DNA from: Aquimarina sp. RZ0
GTDB taxonomy: Bacteria > Bacteroidota > Bacteroidia > Flavobacteriales > Flavobacteriaceae
Assembly: GCF_008370685.1 (NCBI RefSeq)
Contig: NZ_VTZU01000019.1
Location: 30,823-94,822 of the forward strand
Direction: 5' to 3'
Length of the DNA: 64,000 nucleotides
Shown here: in pieces, positions 27,177-36,311 of the stretch
Layout of the letters: every line of letters starts with the position of its first letter
Numbering within the stretch: the stretch's first letter is position 1
Translations under genes and position numbers: made by a program
Notes under the pieces: model-generated
Seen by the model: the letters and a program-made list of their open reading frames with translations, nothing else
Told to the model about the DNA's origin: nothing
The model's database searches: none

Positions 27177-27218
27177 AAAAAGCCCTAAAATATAAGTCAT
27201 ATTTTAGGGCTTTTTTTA
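27177..27218. terminator. Bidirectional terminator (left copy)
   Basis: 13-bp stem AGCCCTAAAATAT (27181-27193) / ATATTTTAGGGCT (27199-27211), with A and T runs on the two sides. It ends the lipoprotein transcript. The second copy is at 29286. Confidence 0.88.
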
Positions 27219-27291
27219 TAAAATATCAATAACCTTTTCAGGAGGTCTTCCTATAATGGCTTTATTGTTCTTAATTACAATAGGTCTTTCT
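27216..27291 (-). pseudogene. 3' fragment of the ArsC-family gene left by the insertion
   Basis: About 25 codons identical to the C-terminus of the intact gene at 29325 (IERPIVIKNNKAIIGRPPEK region), cut by the insertion sequence. It is part of the target duplication and has no start. Confidence 0.9.
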
Positions 27292-29102
27292 TGAGTTTGA
27301 CACCTTTTAGTGTTTTGGTTGGTCAGACCCCTTGATTTTACTGGGGTTTCATATTGGTTTGGACAAAAGTGTAGTGAGCCGATTTGTTTTTTTATTTATA
27401 TCAATCTCAGTATTTTTGCGCCGTAATGGCATTTTTACGAGTAGAGAAAAAGAAATCTGGTCAATACCTCCGCATCTTGGAGGCCTACCGCGATGGTGGC
27501 AAGACCCGTCACAGGGTAGTTGCCTCTTTGGGCAAGGTAGAAGATTACACCCCCGAGATGCTGCGCCGTATTGGTGAGCGTCTCTATGAGCTTGGTGGTG
27601 GGAGTATAAAAGACCTTTTAGGGGAAGGACTAAAAGAACTCGCCCGCTATAATTACGGTTTTCTCGAAGCCACCCAAAAGGGGATGTGCTATTATGGATT
27701 GGACCGTGTTCTTGATAGGATTGGTAAAAAGCACAAGTTGTCTTACCGCTTATCAGATATAGTGAAGCTTTTGATAAGCGAGCGCTTAAATGATCCGGTG
27801 TCCAAGCTCAGTAGTTTTTCTAATCAACATGAATACTTAGGGCTACCTTCTTTAGAGTTACACCACATTTACCGCAGTTTGGATTACTTGAGCAAGTACA
27901 CCGAATTGATTCAAAAACAGATTTTCCAAACAGGCAGGAACTTGTTCAACCAACAATTAGATATTGTTTTTTATGATGTGACTACCTTTTATTTCTCCAG
28001 CGAACAAGAAGGTGAGTTACGTCAAAAAGGATTTGGTAAAGATGGTAAGATTGGTAAAACCCAAGTGGTCTTCGGGCTTTTGATCGATCAGGATAAAAAT
28101 CCTGTAGCGTATCGTCTTTATAAAGGAAGCCAATATGAAGGGCATACTTTTGAGGATGCTATAAAAACACTAAAGCAACAATATCAGATAAAGGATGTGA
28201 TCGTTGTAGCGGACAGGGGGATGCTCAGTAAACATAATATTGAACTGGTCAGCAAGGAGTATGAGTTTATAGTAGGGGAACGTTTGAAATCTTTGCCTAA
28301 AAGCGTACAGTCTTATCTACTAGACCATTCTAATTACAAAAAACAATGGACCTACACCAAAAACGGTGAAGAAATCATGCTGCAATATACCGAGTTAGTG
28401 CACAAAGGAAGGAAGCTCATCGCCACTTTCAGTAAAAAGCGCTCCAAAAAAGATGCAGCCGATAGGGAGCAACGTATCGAGAAAGCCCAACACTTATTGA
28501 AAAACCCATCGTTGATCCATAAAAAACCGTCAAGATACTATCTAAAAAATCAAGATTTGGGAAAGTTCGTTTTAGACACCGATAAAATAGAGCAAAGCAA
28601 AAAATATGATGGGATTGCCGTGATTGGGACAAACAACCAAGAATTACCCAATGACCAGATACTTGATCATTACCGGCACCTCTTTAAAATAGAACAAACC
28701 TTCCGCAGTTTCAAGTCACACTTAGAGATACGTCCTATGTTTCATTGGAATGACAAACGGATAGAAGGACATATTGCACTATGCTATATGACATATGCGG
28801 TAGAAAATCATTTACTCAACAAAATGCAGAAGGCCGACAAGCCGATCAGTGAAAACCAACTCCGCAGGTCTTTATCTCAAATGCAGGTGAGCCATATTAA
28901 GCAAGGCAAAAACGAATTCTTACTCAGATCCAACCACGATCAACTTACGGCAACAGTGATCCAAAAACTACACCTGGCAAAAATCTCCAACCTGTCAGTC
29001 AAATAACTGAAAATCAATATTATAAGTCAAAATGTAGTGAGCCTAAATAATATTATATTGCTGTTAATCAAATGTTTAAACCAAAAAAGTGTCAAACTCA
29101 AG
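27290..29102 (+). mobile_element. IS1634-family insertion sequence
   Basis: About 1813 bases with perfect 14-bp terminal inverted repeats (CTTGAGTTTGACAC at 27290-27303; its reverse complement at 29089-29102), then weaker similarity inward. It carries one DDE transposase gene. It is visibly richer in G and C than the surrounding genes. It inserted within the ArsC-family gene, and the flanking direct repeats restore both neighbouring genes. Members of this family, first described from Mycoplasma IS1634, are known for long, variable target duplications. Confidence 0.92.
27426..29006 (+). CDS. IS1634 family DDE transposase
   Basis: 526 residues from ATG at 27426 (MAFLRVEKKKSGQYLRILEA), preferred over 27384 because the promoter box TATTTTTG (27411-27418) lies between; the message would then be nearly leaderless. 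Visible IS4/IS1634-type catalytic blocks: FYDVTTFYF near residue 180 (first Asp), VIVVADRGMLSKHN near 270 (second Asp), and FKIEQTFRSFKSHLEIRP near 430 (Glu in the Y/H-x-E-x-x-F pattern). The frame is intact, so the element may be active. Confidence 0.93.
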   Translation: MAFLRVEKKKSGQYLRILEAYRDGGKTRHRVVASLGKVEDYTPEMLRRIGERLYELGGGSIKDLLGEGLKELARYNYGFLEATQKGMCYYGLDRVLDRIGKKHKLSYRLSDIVKLLISERLNDPVSKLSSFSNQHEYLGLPSLELHHIYRSLDYLSKYTELIQKQIFQTGRNLFNQQLDIVFYDVTTFYFSSEQEGELRQKGFGKDGKIGKTQVVFGLLIDQDKNPVAYRLYKGSQYEGHTFEDAIKTLKQQYQIKDVIVVADRGMLSKHNIELVSKEYEFIVGERLKSLPKSVQSYLLDHSNYKKQWTYTKNGEEIMLQYTELVHKGRKLIATFSKKRSKKDAADREQRIEKAQHLLKNPSLIHKKPSRYYLKNQDLGKFVLDTDKIEQSKKYDGIAVIGTNNQELPNDQILDHYRHLFKIEQTFRSFKSHLEIRPMFHWNDKRIEGHIALCYMTYAVENHLLNKMQKADKPISENQLRRSLSQMQVSHIKQGKNEFLLRSNHDQLTATVIQKLHLAKISNLSVK

Positions 29103-29265
29103 AGCATACGAATTTCCTATGCCGGCTGGTGATGAAATCTTGCTAACAGGTTCTCACAATATTATAGGTACTGTTACTCAGAATACGACCAGAGTTATAA
29201 TTAATGTAAATGGAAACGAAGTTTTTAATAATACGATGACTGATGGAAATGGTATTCCACAATAA
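29103..29265 (+). pseudogene. 3' fragment of the DUF5011 lipoprotein gene
   Basis: Identical to the last 163 bases of the gene at 25483 (FPMPAGDEILLTG ... to the stop), without a start. It arose by the target duplication. Confidence 0.9.
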
Positions 29266-29285
29266 ATAGTGGCAAGCTAATAATC

Positions 29286-29327
29286 AAAAAGCCCTAAAAT
29301 ATAAGTCATATTTTAGGGCTTTTTTTA
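29286..29327. terminator. Bidirectional terminator (right copy)
   Basis: Exact duplicate of the hairpin at 27177-27218. It now ends the ArsC/prfB-side minus-strand transcript. Confidence 0.88.
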
Positions 29328-29666
29328 TAAAATATCAATAACCTTTTCAGGAGGTCTTCCTATAATGGCTTTATTGTTCTTAATTACAATAGGTCTTTCT
29401 ATCAATTTTGGATTTTGTATCATTATTGAGATTAATTCTTCATCAGTCAGCTCCTTGTTTTTGTAATTATCTTTCCAGATAATCTCATTTTTCCTGATTA
29501 GATCCAGAGGTTTTATACCTATTAGATCTATGGTTTCCTTTAGTTTTTCTGTTGTAAAAGGAGTGTCTAGATATTTAATAATCTGAATGTTCTCTTTCTG
29601 TTCTTCGAGAATAGCAAGACATTGTCTTGATTTACTACATCTGGGATTATGGTATATAGTTGTCAT
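29325..29666 (-). CDS. ArsC/Spx-type glutaredoxin-like protein (arsenate reductase family)
   Basis: 113 residues, thioredoxin-fold ArsC family. Active-site region YHNPRCSKSRQCLAIL near residues 5-20, with the nucleophilic Cys at about 10. The conserved ERPIVI segment near residue 90 supplies the Arg that contacts the oxyanion in ArsC enzymes. The length fits the family. Many chromosomal members act in redox or unknown roles rather than arsenic resistance, and no arsR or arsB lies nearby. It is 14 bases downstream of prfB on the same strand. The insertion sequence landed 76 bases before its 3' end, but the duplication kept this copy whole. Confidence 0.87.
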   Translation of the reverse strand: MTTIYHNPRCSKSRQCLAILEEQKENIQIIKYLDTPFTTEKLKETIDLIGIKPLDLIRKNEIIWKDNYKNKELTDEELISIMIQNPKLIERPIVIKNNKAIIGRPPEKVIDIL

Positions 29667-29680
29667 GGTTTATTGTAAAT

Positions 29681-30779
29681 TTAATCTTCATTTTTTTGTC
29701 CCATCATCATAAGGTATGCTTTTAAGAATACATCAATATTTCCATCCATGACGGCATCTACATTACCGGTTTCCTTGGTAGTTCTAACATCTTTTACCAG
29801 TTTATAGGGGTGCATTACATAATTACGGATTTGAGATCCCCATTCTATTTTCATCTTGGACGCTTCAATTTCATCACGTTGTGCCTGCTGTTTTTTAAGT
29901 TCTAATTCGAATAGTTGAGATTTAAGCATTTGTAATGCTTTTTCGCGGTTGTCATGTTGTGACCTCGAATCAGAGCAGGAAATTTGAATTCCAGTAGGAA
30001 AGTGAGTAAGCTGAACCTTAGTCTCTACTTTATTCACATTTTGTCCTCCGGCACCGCTTGATCTTGATGTTATGATTTCATAATCAGATGAATTAATATC
30101 AATTTCAATACTATCATCAGCCAGCGGGTATACGTATATGGAAGCAAAAGAAGTATGCCTTTTTGCATTACTATCAAAAGGAGAAATACGTACCAGTCTG
30201 TGAACTCCATTTTCACCTTTTAACCAACCAAATGCATAGTCTCCATCAATTTCCAGAGTTACTGTTTTTATCCCAGCGACGTCTCCTTCCTGATAATTTA
30301 ACTCTTTAACCTTAAAGCCTTGTTTTTCTGACCACATAAGGTACATACGCATGAGCATACTTGCCCAATCACAACTTTCTGTTCCTCCTGCACCAGCAGT
30401 GATCTGAAGTACAGCACTCATGCTGTCTCCCTCATCACTTAACATGTTTCTGAATTCTAAGCTCTCCAAAAGTTCTAAGGCTTCTTCGTGTTTTTCATTT
30501 ACTTCAGTTTCTGTTGCATCCCCTTCTTTATGAAATTCATAGAGTATTTCCAGATCGTCTACTAAGGAGACATTTCTCTGAAACTCTGAAACCCATTTTT
30601 TTTCAGCATTTAGTGCACGCATAACTTTTTCAGCTTCCTGCGCATTATTCCAGAAATCTGGGGCATATGTTTTTTCTTCTTCGTTCGCTATTTCGATAAG
30701 CTTGGCATCAATGTCAAAGATACCTCCTTAACGCAACCAGGCGCTCTCTAAGATCTTGTAAAGTCTCAGTATTAATCAT
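29681..30779 (-). CDS. prfB: Peptide chain release factor 2, programmed +1 frameshift
   Basis: Full product of 365 residues by joining 30779..30717 with 30715..29681. The short first frame has 21 codons ([21 protein letters not shown]), then CTT TGA C, where ribosomes slip +1 and continue at Asp. RF2 releases peptides at UGA and UAA. The stop-recognition tripeptide SPF is in [12 protein letters not shown], and the peptidyl-transferase motif GGQ is in [15 protein letters not shown] conventional start within the second frame (30622) would truncate the protein. The internal frameshift autoregulates RF2 levels, as is known for this family. Confidence 0.95.
30713..30731 (-). promoter_or_regulatory. 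RF2 programmed +1 frameshift site
   Basis: On the minus strand the sequence reads TAAGGAGGTATCTTTGAC: an internal Shine-Dalgarno-like AGGAGG, then CTT, the in-frame TGA stop (30716-30714) and C, the classical slippery context. Confidence 0.93.
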
Positions 30780-30888
30780 ATTTTCGTTTATTTTTGACAA
30801 AAATAGGATTTAACAGTTCAGTAGGAAATATTTTTACGTTTATTTTATAGTTTTAATGCTTTTCAAAGCTCAAATAAATCAAACTCTC

Positions 30889-33300
30889 ATGAAAACCAAC
30901 CTTATTTATTTACTATTCATAGCAACACATATAGTCAATGCTCAGTTTTTAGAAAAACAAAAAGATTTAAAATCATATCAGGGGTATTTTGATTTTTTTT
31001 ATAATGAGGCTAAAGATGAAATATATTTAACTGTTGATAAGCTTGATACAGAATTTTTGTATGTACACTCATTAGTTACTGGGTTAGGCTCAAATGATAT
31101 AGGATTAGATAGAGGTCAGATTGGTAATGGCGTGGTTGTAAAGTTTCAGAAGGCTGGTAATAAATTGTTACTCATTCAACCAAATCAGCAATATCGCGCT
31201 GTTACTAATAATAAATTAGAGAAAAAAAGTGTAGAACAGGCTTTTGCAAGATCTGTTTTATTTGGTTTTCCGATTAAAGAAAAAAAAGGGAATAATTATA
31301 TCATAGATATAACCCCTTTTTTATTACAAGATACTCATGGCGTTATTGATAGGCTTAAAACACAGAATGAAGGAGTATATACAATAGATAGAACAAGAAG
31401 TGCTTTGGCTTTGGAAAGGACAAAAGGATTTCCTGAAAATGTGGAGTTTGAAGCATTGATTACGTATCGGGGATCACCAAGCGGAGGTCATATAAGATCT
31501 GTAGCTCCTGATTCTAAATTTCTAACAGTACTACAGCATCATTCTTTTGTAGCATTACCTGATAACAATTATAAGAAACGAGAGTTTGATCCGAGAAGTG
31601 GGGCATTGTCGATTTCTTATCTGGATTATGCGACACCAGTTCATGAACCAATTGTAAAAAGATATATCACCAGACATAGATTAGAAAAGAAAAACCCAAA
31701 TCAAGCGATTAGCGAAGCTAAAGAGCCTATAATTTATTATCTGGATCCAGGTACACCGGAGCCGGTAAGATCGGCTTTGTTGGAAGGTGCAAGATGGTGG
31801 AATCAAGCATATGAGGAAATTGGTTTTAAAAATGCTTTCCAGGTAAAAATGCTTCCAGAAGATGCAGATCCTATGGATTTGAGATATAATGTTATTCAAT
31901 GGGTGCATAGGTCAACACGGGGATGGAGTTATGGAGCGAGTGTCGTAGACCCCAGAACTGGTGAAATATTAAAAGGTCATGTAAGTTTAGGAAGTCTACG
32001 TATACGACAAGATTTTCTCATTGCTCAAGCTTTGTTAAATCAACCTTTTTCAAAAAATGATTCAAATTATCAGCAGATGCTGGATATGGCATTAGCCAGG
32101 ATTCGTCAGTTATCTGCTCATGAAGTAGGACATACAATAGGGTTTGCTCATAATTTTGCGGCAAGTATATCTGATAGAGCATCGGTTATGGATTATCCAC
32201 ACCCTTCTGTTGCATTAAAGAACGGAGAAGTTGATTTAACAAATGCCTATGATACTAAAATTGGAGCATGGGATAAGGTTACTGTAGCCTATAGTTATTC
32301 AGAGTTTGGAAAAGGAGTGAATGAAAAAGAAGCACTCACAGAAATATTAGATACTTCTTATGAATCAGGTTTACGTTTTATTTCAGACAGTGATGCAAGA
32401 CCTCAGGGAGGTGCACATGGATTAGCACATTTATGGGATAATGGTAAAAGTCCATCTGATGAGTTAAAAAAAGTTTTAGACGTTCGAAAAATAGCAATCC
32501 GTAATTTTTCTGAGCATAATATTAGAAGTAATGAACCCTATTCTGTCCTAGAAGATGTTTTTGTGCCATTATATTTTTTTCATAGATATCAAACAGAAGC
32601 AGCAGTAAAACAAATAGGAGGTTTGGATTATGATTATGCCGTAAAAGGAGGGAAACAAACCGTCGTTAAGGTGATCTCTGAAAAAGATCAAAAACGAGCA
32701 TTACAGGGATTGTTAAGAACATTGTCTCCTGAAGTTTTGGCAATTCCGGAAGATAAACTGAAATTATTTCCACCGAGAGCCTTTGGGTACCCCAGAACAA
32801 GAGAATCATTTTCAGGTAAAACTGGTGTTGCCTTTGATGCTATAAGTGTTGCAGCTACTGCCAGTGATATGAGTTTATCTCTTTTGCTACATTCTCAAAG
32901 AGCTTCAAGGCTGGTGCAGCAAAAAAGTTTAGACAAGAAACAATTAGGACTTTCGGATGTATTGGAGCTATTAATAGAAGCAGTTTTTAAAACCAAAACT
33001 CAAAATAACTACCATAAAGAGGTTCAAAATACAGTAAAAAGCAATGTACTAAAGCATCTCATGAATTTGAGTGTGAATACAAATGCATACCCACAAGTGA
33101 ATGCAATTGCATATGCTTATTTGAAGAAAACACAACAAATATTAAAGGTTGACGAGGGAACAGAATTAGATACGATATACACTAACTATTATTTAAAACA
33201 AATAGAAGATTTCTTAAGAAAACCTGAGGAATTTGCAGTTTTAGCTTCGCCAAAAATACCGGATGGCTCTCCAATAGGTAGTTTGAAGTGTGAATTCTAA
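30889..33300 (+). CDS. Large secreted zinc metalloprotease (DUF5117/DUF4953 type)
   Basis: 803 residues from the start at 30889, chosen because it opens a signal peptide (MKTNLIYLLFIATHIVNAQF) that the longer form lacks. An N-terminal DUF5117-like region covers about residues 30-200 (DFFYNEAKDEIYLTVDKLDT, VTGLGSNDIGLDRGQIG). The catalytic domain has HEVGHTIGFAHNF (HExxHxxGxxH) near residue 413, with the met-turn-like ASVMDYPHP after it. A C-terminal helical region follows. The length fits this Bacteroidota protease family. It has no type IX sorting tail, so a periplasmic or otherwise exported site is inferred. Confidence 0.9.
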   Translation: MKTNLIYLLFIATHIVNAQFLEKQKDLKSYQGYFDFFYNEAKDEIYLTVDKLDTEFLYVHSLVTGLGSNDIGLDRGQIGNGVVVKFQKAGNKLLLIQPNQQYRAVTNNKLEKKSVEQAFARSVLFGFPIKEKKGNNYIIDITPFLLQDTHGVIDRLKTQNEGVYTIDRTRSALALERTKGFPENVEFEALITYRGSPSGGHIRSVAPDSKFLTVLQHHSFVALPDNNYKKREFDPRSGALSISYLDYATPVHEPIVKRYITRHRLEKKNPNQAISEAKEPIIYYLDPGTPEPVRSALLEGARWWNQAYEEIGFKNAFQVKMLPEDADPMDLRYNVIQWVHRSTRGWSYGASVVDPRTGEILKGHVSLGSLRIRQDFLIAQALLNQPFSKNDSNYQQMLDMALARIRQLSAHEVGHTIGFAHNFAASISDRASVMDYPHPSVALKNGEVDLTNAYDTKIGAWDKVTVAYSYSEFGKGVNEKEALTEILDTSYESGLRFISDSDARPQGGAHGLAHLWDNGKSPSDELKKVLDVRKIAIRNFSEHNIRSNEPYSVLEDVFVPLYFFHRYQTEAAVKQIGGLDYDYAVKGGKQTVVKVISEKDQKRALQGLLRTLSPEVLAIPEDKLKLFPPRAFGYPRTRESFSGKTGVAFDAISVAATASDMSLSLLLHSQRASRLVQQKSLDKKQLGLSDVLELLIEAVFKTKTQNNYHKEVQNTVKSNVLKHLMNLSVNTNAYPQVNAIAYAYLKKTQQILKVDEGTELDTIYTNYYLKQIEDFLRKPEEFAVLASPKIPDGSPIGSLKCEF

Positions 33301-33342
33301 ATAATACAAATAAAACACAATATATTATCAATACGATTATAC

Positions 33343-34365
33343 ATGATTATAGACCTTAGAAGTGATACGGTAACAAAACCAACTCCAGAAATGCTTACAG
33401 CAATAATGACTGCAGAAGTGGGTGACGATGTTTATAAAGAAGATCCAACTGTAAATGTTTTAGAAAAACAAATAGCTGATATGTTTGGCATGGATCAGGC
33501 ATTATTCTTTCCTTCCGGAAGTATGGCTAATCAAGCAGCAATTAAATTGCATACGCAGCCAGGAGAGCAATTGATAGCTGATAAGTATGCACATGTATAT
33601 AATTATGAAGGGGGTGGAATTTCTTTTAATAGTGGAGTCTCTTGTAAATTAATTGATGGATATCGTGGTATGATTGCTTCGGATCAAGTAGAAGCATCGA
33701 TTAATCCTCCAGATTTTTATCATAGTCCGTTGACAAGTTTGGTATGTGTAGAGAATACTACAAACAAAGGAGGAGGAGCTTGTTATAATTTTGAAGAAAT
33801 TGTGAAAATAAGAAAAGTGTGTGATACGTATAACTTGGGATACCATTTGGATGGAGCCAGATTATGGAATGCATTGGTGGCAAATAGTGAAAAAGCTACT
33901 GAATATGGTAAAGTTTTCGACACAATTTCTGTTTGTCTTAGCAAAGGGCTGGGCGCGCCAATGGGATCTGTACTTATTGGTAATCATAAAATAATGCAAC
34001 AGGCAATTAGAGTGAGAAAAATGTTAGGCGGAGGTATGCGTCAGATAGGATATATGGCTGCTGCCGGATTATATGCTGTCAATAATAACATAGATCGATT
34101 GGCTGAAGATCATAGAAGAGCCAAAGAGATAGGAGAAGTTTTAGAAAGCTTGTCTTTTGTTTCAAAAGTGGAGCCAATAGATACCAATATTGTTATATTT
34201 CAGATAAATGACAATGAAGAGGGTTTTATTACTAAAATGGAAGCAAAAGGTATTCTGTTCTATGGGATGGGGCAAGGAAAACTTAGATTTGTTACACATC
34301 TCGATTACACACAAGAAATGCATACCTATTTTTTGAAATTACTAAAATCACTAACGTTAAAATAA
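33343..34365 (+). CDS. ltaE: Low-specificity L-threonine aldolase
   Basis: 340 residues, PLP-dependent fold-type I enzyme splitting L-threonine (and allo-threonine) into glycine and acetaldehyde. Starts with the family hallmark DLRSDTVTKPTPEML. Cofactor lysine is in CLSKGLGAPMGS near residue 207; HLDGARLWNA near residue 172 holds the PLP-ring Asp and nearby residues. It follows the protease gene by 42 bases on the same strand. Confidence 0.93.
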   Translation: MIIDLRSDTVTKPTPEMLTAIMTAEVGDDVYKEDPTVNVLEKQIADMFGMDQALFFPSGSMANQAAIKLHTQPGEQLIADKYAHVYNYEGGGISFNSGVSCKLIDGYRGMIASDQVEASINPPDFYHSPLTSLVCVENTTNKGGGACYNFEEIVKIRKVCDTYNLGYHLDGARLWNALVANSEKATEYGKVFDTISVCLSKGLGAPMGSVLIGNHKIMQQAIRVRKMLGGGMRQIGYMAAAGLYAVNNNIDRLAEDHRRAKEIGEVLESLSFVSKVEPIDTNIVIFQINDNEEGFITKMEAKGILFYGMGQGKLRFVTHLDYTQEMHTYFLKLLKSLTLK

Positions 34366-34464
34366 AGTAAGAGCAGTGTTTTTTACTATTTCTGGTTCTA
34401 ATCTACTCAAAATAAAAGAGTGAATTTCAATAGGTAATTTTAAATCAGAAATGGTATTAGAAAG

Positions 34465-34497
34465 AAAGCTGTTCGGTAAATTGAACAGCTTTTTCTA
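34465..34497. terminator. Rho-independent terminator
   Basis: AAAGCTGTTC (34465-34474) pairs with GAACAGCTTT (34483-34492), followed by T-rich sequence. It lies between convergent ltaE and the YegP-like gene and can serve both. Confidence 0.8.
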
Positions 34498-34520
34498 ATT
34501 TAATAATAACACTTAAAAAA

Positions 34521-34841
34521 TTAGACTTCTTTAGTATCAGCTCCAGGAGCGTTTTCTTTTACTGAGTTTATACCATTTTCCATTCCAGACTCCGAAGAAT
34601 ACATCTGACTACTGCCTATTACCTGACCATTACTAGCTTTCAAATTAAAATAGAATCTACCATCTTTTGCCGTTTTTCGTTCATACCTTCCGTCTTCAAC
34701 ACAGTTTTTCTGTACAGATTCGATTCCATTAGTGGCAGCAGCTTTACTATTATACACCTCACTACTAAGAATCACTTGTCCGTTCTTAGCTTTTAGTGTA
34801 AAATGATAGCTAGACCCTTCCTTATTTTTGAGCTCAAACAT
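34521..34841 (-). CDS. YegP/DUF1508 family protein
   Basis: 106 residues made of two ~48-residue DUF1508 repeats. Unit 1: FTLKAKNGQVILSSEVYNSK, then a GIESVQKNC end. Unit 2: FNLKASNGQVIGSSQMYSSE, then a GINSVKENA end. Each is a small beta-alpha unit, as in E. coli YegP. The protein is cytosolic; its function is not known beyond association with stress in some species. It stands alone between convergent and divergent genes. Confidence 0.9.
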   Translation of the reverse strand: MFELKNKEGSSYHFTLKAKNGQVILSSEVYNSKAAATNGIESVQKNCVEDGRYERKTAKDGRFYFNLKASNGQVIGSSQMYSSESGMENGINSVKENAPGADTKEV

Positions 34842-35068
34842 GTTTCTCGGTTTTTTTGTTTAGTAAAAATGATTTTGTTAAAAATATAGAATTATTAGCA
34901 GAAAGAAAAATATAAAAATGAAGGAAGATAGTTTTTCGTCGATAAAAGATTCAGGTTGTCGAATAACCAAATTTTAAGTGTATTCTTTTTTAATATAAAA
35001 TGTTAAAACGATTGTTAATTTGTATCTTATTGATGTAGAATAATTAATAACAATAAAATCATCTAAAA

Positions 35069-36166
35069 ATGAAAAAAATCGTACTTTTTGCACTAATTAT
35101 TAGTGGAATCACATTTGCGCAGGATCTTCCTCAAAACCCAGAACCAGGGAAATGTTATGTTCGTTGTACTACTCCTGATACTTATGAAAATCAGACAGTA
35201 CAAGTACAGATAACCCCAGAATACAGAAAGCTAAAAATAGTTCCTGCAACATATGAAACTGTTACAGAAAAAGTTCTAGTAAAGGAAGCATCAAAAAAGT
35301 TAACAGTGATTCCTGCAAAGTATAAAACAGAAACAGTTACTTTTTTGAAAAAGCAAGCGGCCAATACGCTGAAAGTAATTCCTGCAAAACTAGGCACAGG
35401 GTCTGAAGCTGTCGAAATTAAGCCTGCATTCGCGCAATGGGAATTAGGTTCTCCTGCACCTGATTGTGCTTCGGGAAATCCGGATGACTGTCGTTATTGG
35501 TGTTATAAAGGCTACCCTGCAGAATTTACTACAGTAGGAACCCAAACATTAGTTGCAGACGCTTCTACAACAAGTGCTCCTATTGTAGAAAAATCCGCTA
35601 CATATACCAAAAAAGTAGTTGCTGAGCCTGCCAGAGTGGTAGAAGAAGAGATTCCTGCAGAATATAGCACAGTATCAAAAACAGTACTGGTAAAAGATTC
35701 ATATACAGAAGAAGTCGTCGTTCCTGCTACTTATAAAACGGTGAGCAAAGAAGTGTTGGCCAAAAAAGGAGGCCTGACAACCTGGAAAGAAGTAGAATGT
35801 TCATTGGTAGAATATTCAGCCTTACCAATTAACTGGAATCTTGGTAGTGCTACATTGACAGCGCAGGCTAAGAACATTATCGACACAAGACTGATGCCCG
35901 TACTTGCTAATAATCCAGGTACTAAGATGGAGATTGCTTCGCATACTGACGCCAGAGGATCTAAGTCAAGTAACAAAGATCTTTCAGAAAGAAGAGCCCA
36001 GTCTGTTGTTACTTACTTAATAGGTAAAGGAGTTAACAGTAGTCTTTTGGTAGCGAATGGATATGGAGAAACCAGGCTTAAAAACAGGTGCTCAGATGGA
36101 GTATCGTGTACAGAAAGACAACACGCAACTAACAGGAGAACAGAATTTAGACTGATTAATAACTAA
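35069..36166 (+). CDS. OmpA family protein with N-terminal VPATYKTV-like repeats
   Basis: 365 residues. Signal peptide to about residue 17 (ending ISGITFAQ). Residues ~45-240 contain repeated units of about 17-25 residues: VPATYETVTEKVLVKEA, IPAKYKTETVTFLKK, IPAEYSTVSKTVLVKDS, VPATYKTVSKEVLAKKG. A central Cys-containing block (PDCASGNPDDCRYWCYKG, near 131-148) separates them. The C-terminal ~110 residues are an OmpA peptidoglycan-binding domain: ASHTDARGSKSSNKDLSERR, then NGYGETRLKNRC and NRRTEFRLI. It is expected in the periplasm or outer membrane; the repeats suggest an extended stalk. Confidence 0.88.
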   Translation: MKKIVLFALIISGITFAQDLPQNPEPGKCYVRCTTPDTYENQTVQVQITPEYRKLKIVPATYETVTEKVLVKEASKKLTVIPAKYKTETVTFLKKQAANTLKVIPAKLGTGSEAVEIKPAFAQWELGSPAPDCASGNPDDCRYWCYKGYPAEFTTVGTQTLVADASTTSAPIVEKSATYTKKVVAEPARVVEEEIPAEYSTVSKTVLVKDSYTEEVVVPATYKTVSKEVLAKKGGLTTWKEVECSLVEYSALPINWNLGSATLTAQAKNIIDTRLMPVLANNPGTKMEIASHTDARGSKSSNKDLSERRAQSVVTYLIGKGVNSSLLVANGYGETRLKNRCSDGVSCTERQHATNRRTEFRLINN

Positions 36167-36183
36167 TAACTTTAATTAATGGA

Positions 36184-36274
36184 TATCAAGATTTAATGCT
36201 CCGAGGCTTGCCTCGAAATCAAAATGTTTTCTTCAATAAATGTCTCGTTGGCTTGTCCCGAGGTAGTTTACTAA
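36184..36274 (+). repeat. Family A dispersed repeat copy
   Basis: Begins ATCAAGATTTAATGCTCCGA, keeps GAGGCTTGCCTCGAAATCAA and ends CCCGAGGTAGTTTACTAAA. It lies 18 bases after the OmpA stop codon, adjoining the terminator. The initial palindrome is damaged. Confidence 0.82.
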
Positions 36275-36311
36275 AAAAAATGAGGTTAAGAATACGGCCT
36301 CATTTTTTTTA
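36275..36311. terminator. Bidirectional terminator
   Basis: AAAAAATGAGG (36275-36285) pairs with CCTCATTTTTT (36298-36308). It closes the OmpA gene and, from the other side, touches the stop of the thioredoxin gene. Confidence 0.8.

Larger units (their letters stand above)
26994..27291 (+). repeat. Left copy of ~297-bp direct repeat flanking the insertion sequence
   Basis: Identical over 296-298 bases to 29103-29400. It carries the last 163 bases of the lipoprotein gene, the terminator, and the last 76 bases of the ArsC-family gene. The exact edge is ambiguous by 2 bases, because the element begins with the same CT that follows the target. Confidence 0.92.
29103..29400 (+). repeat. Right copy of ~297-bp direct repeat flanking the insertion sequence
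   Basis: Identical to 26994-27291. It contains an orphan 3' end of the lipoprotein gene, a second terminator, and the genuine 3' end of the ArsC-family gene. Confidence 0.92.
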
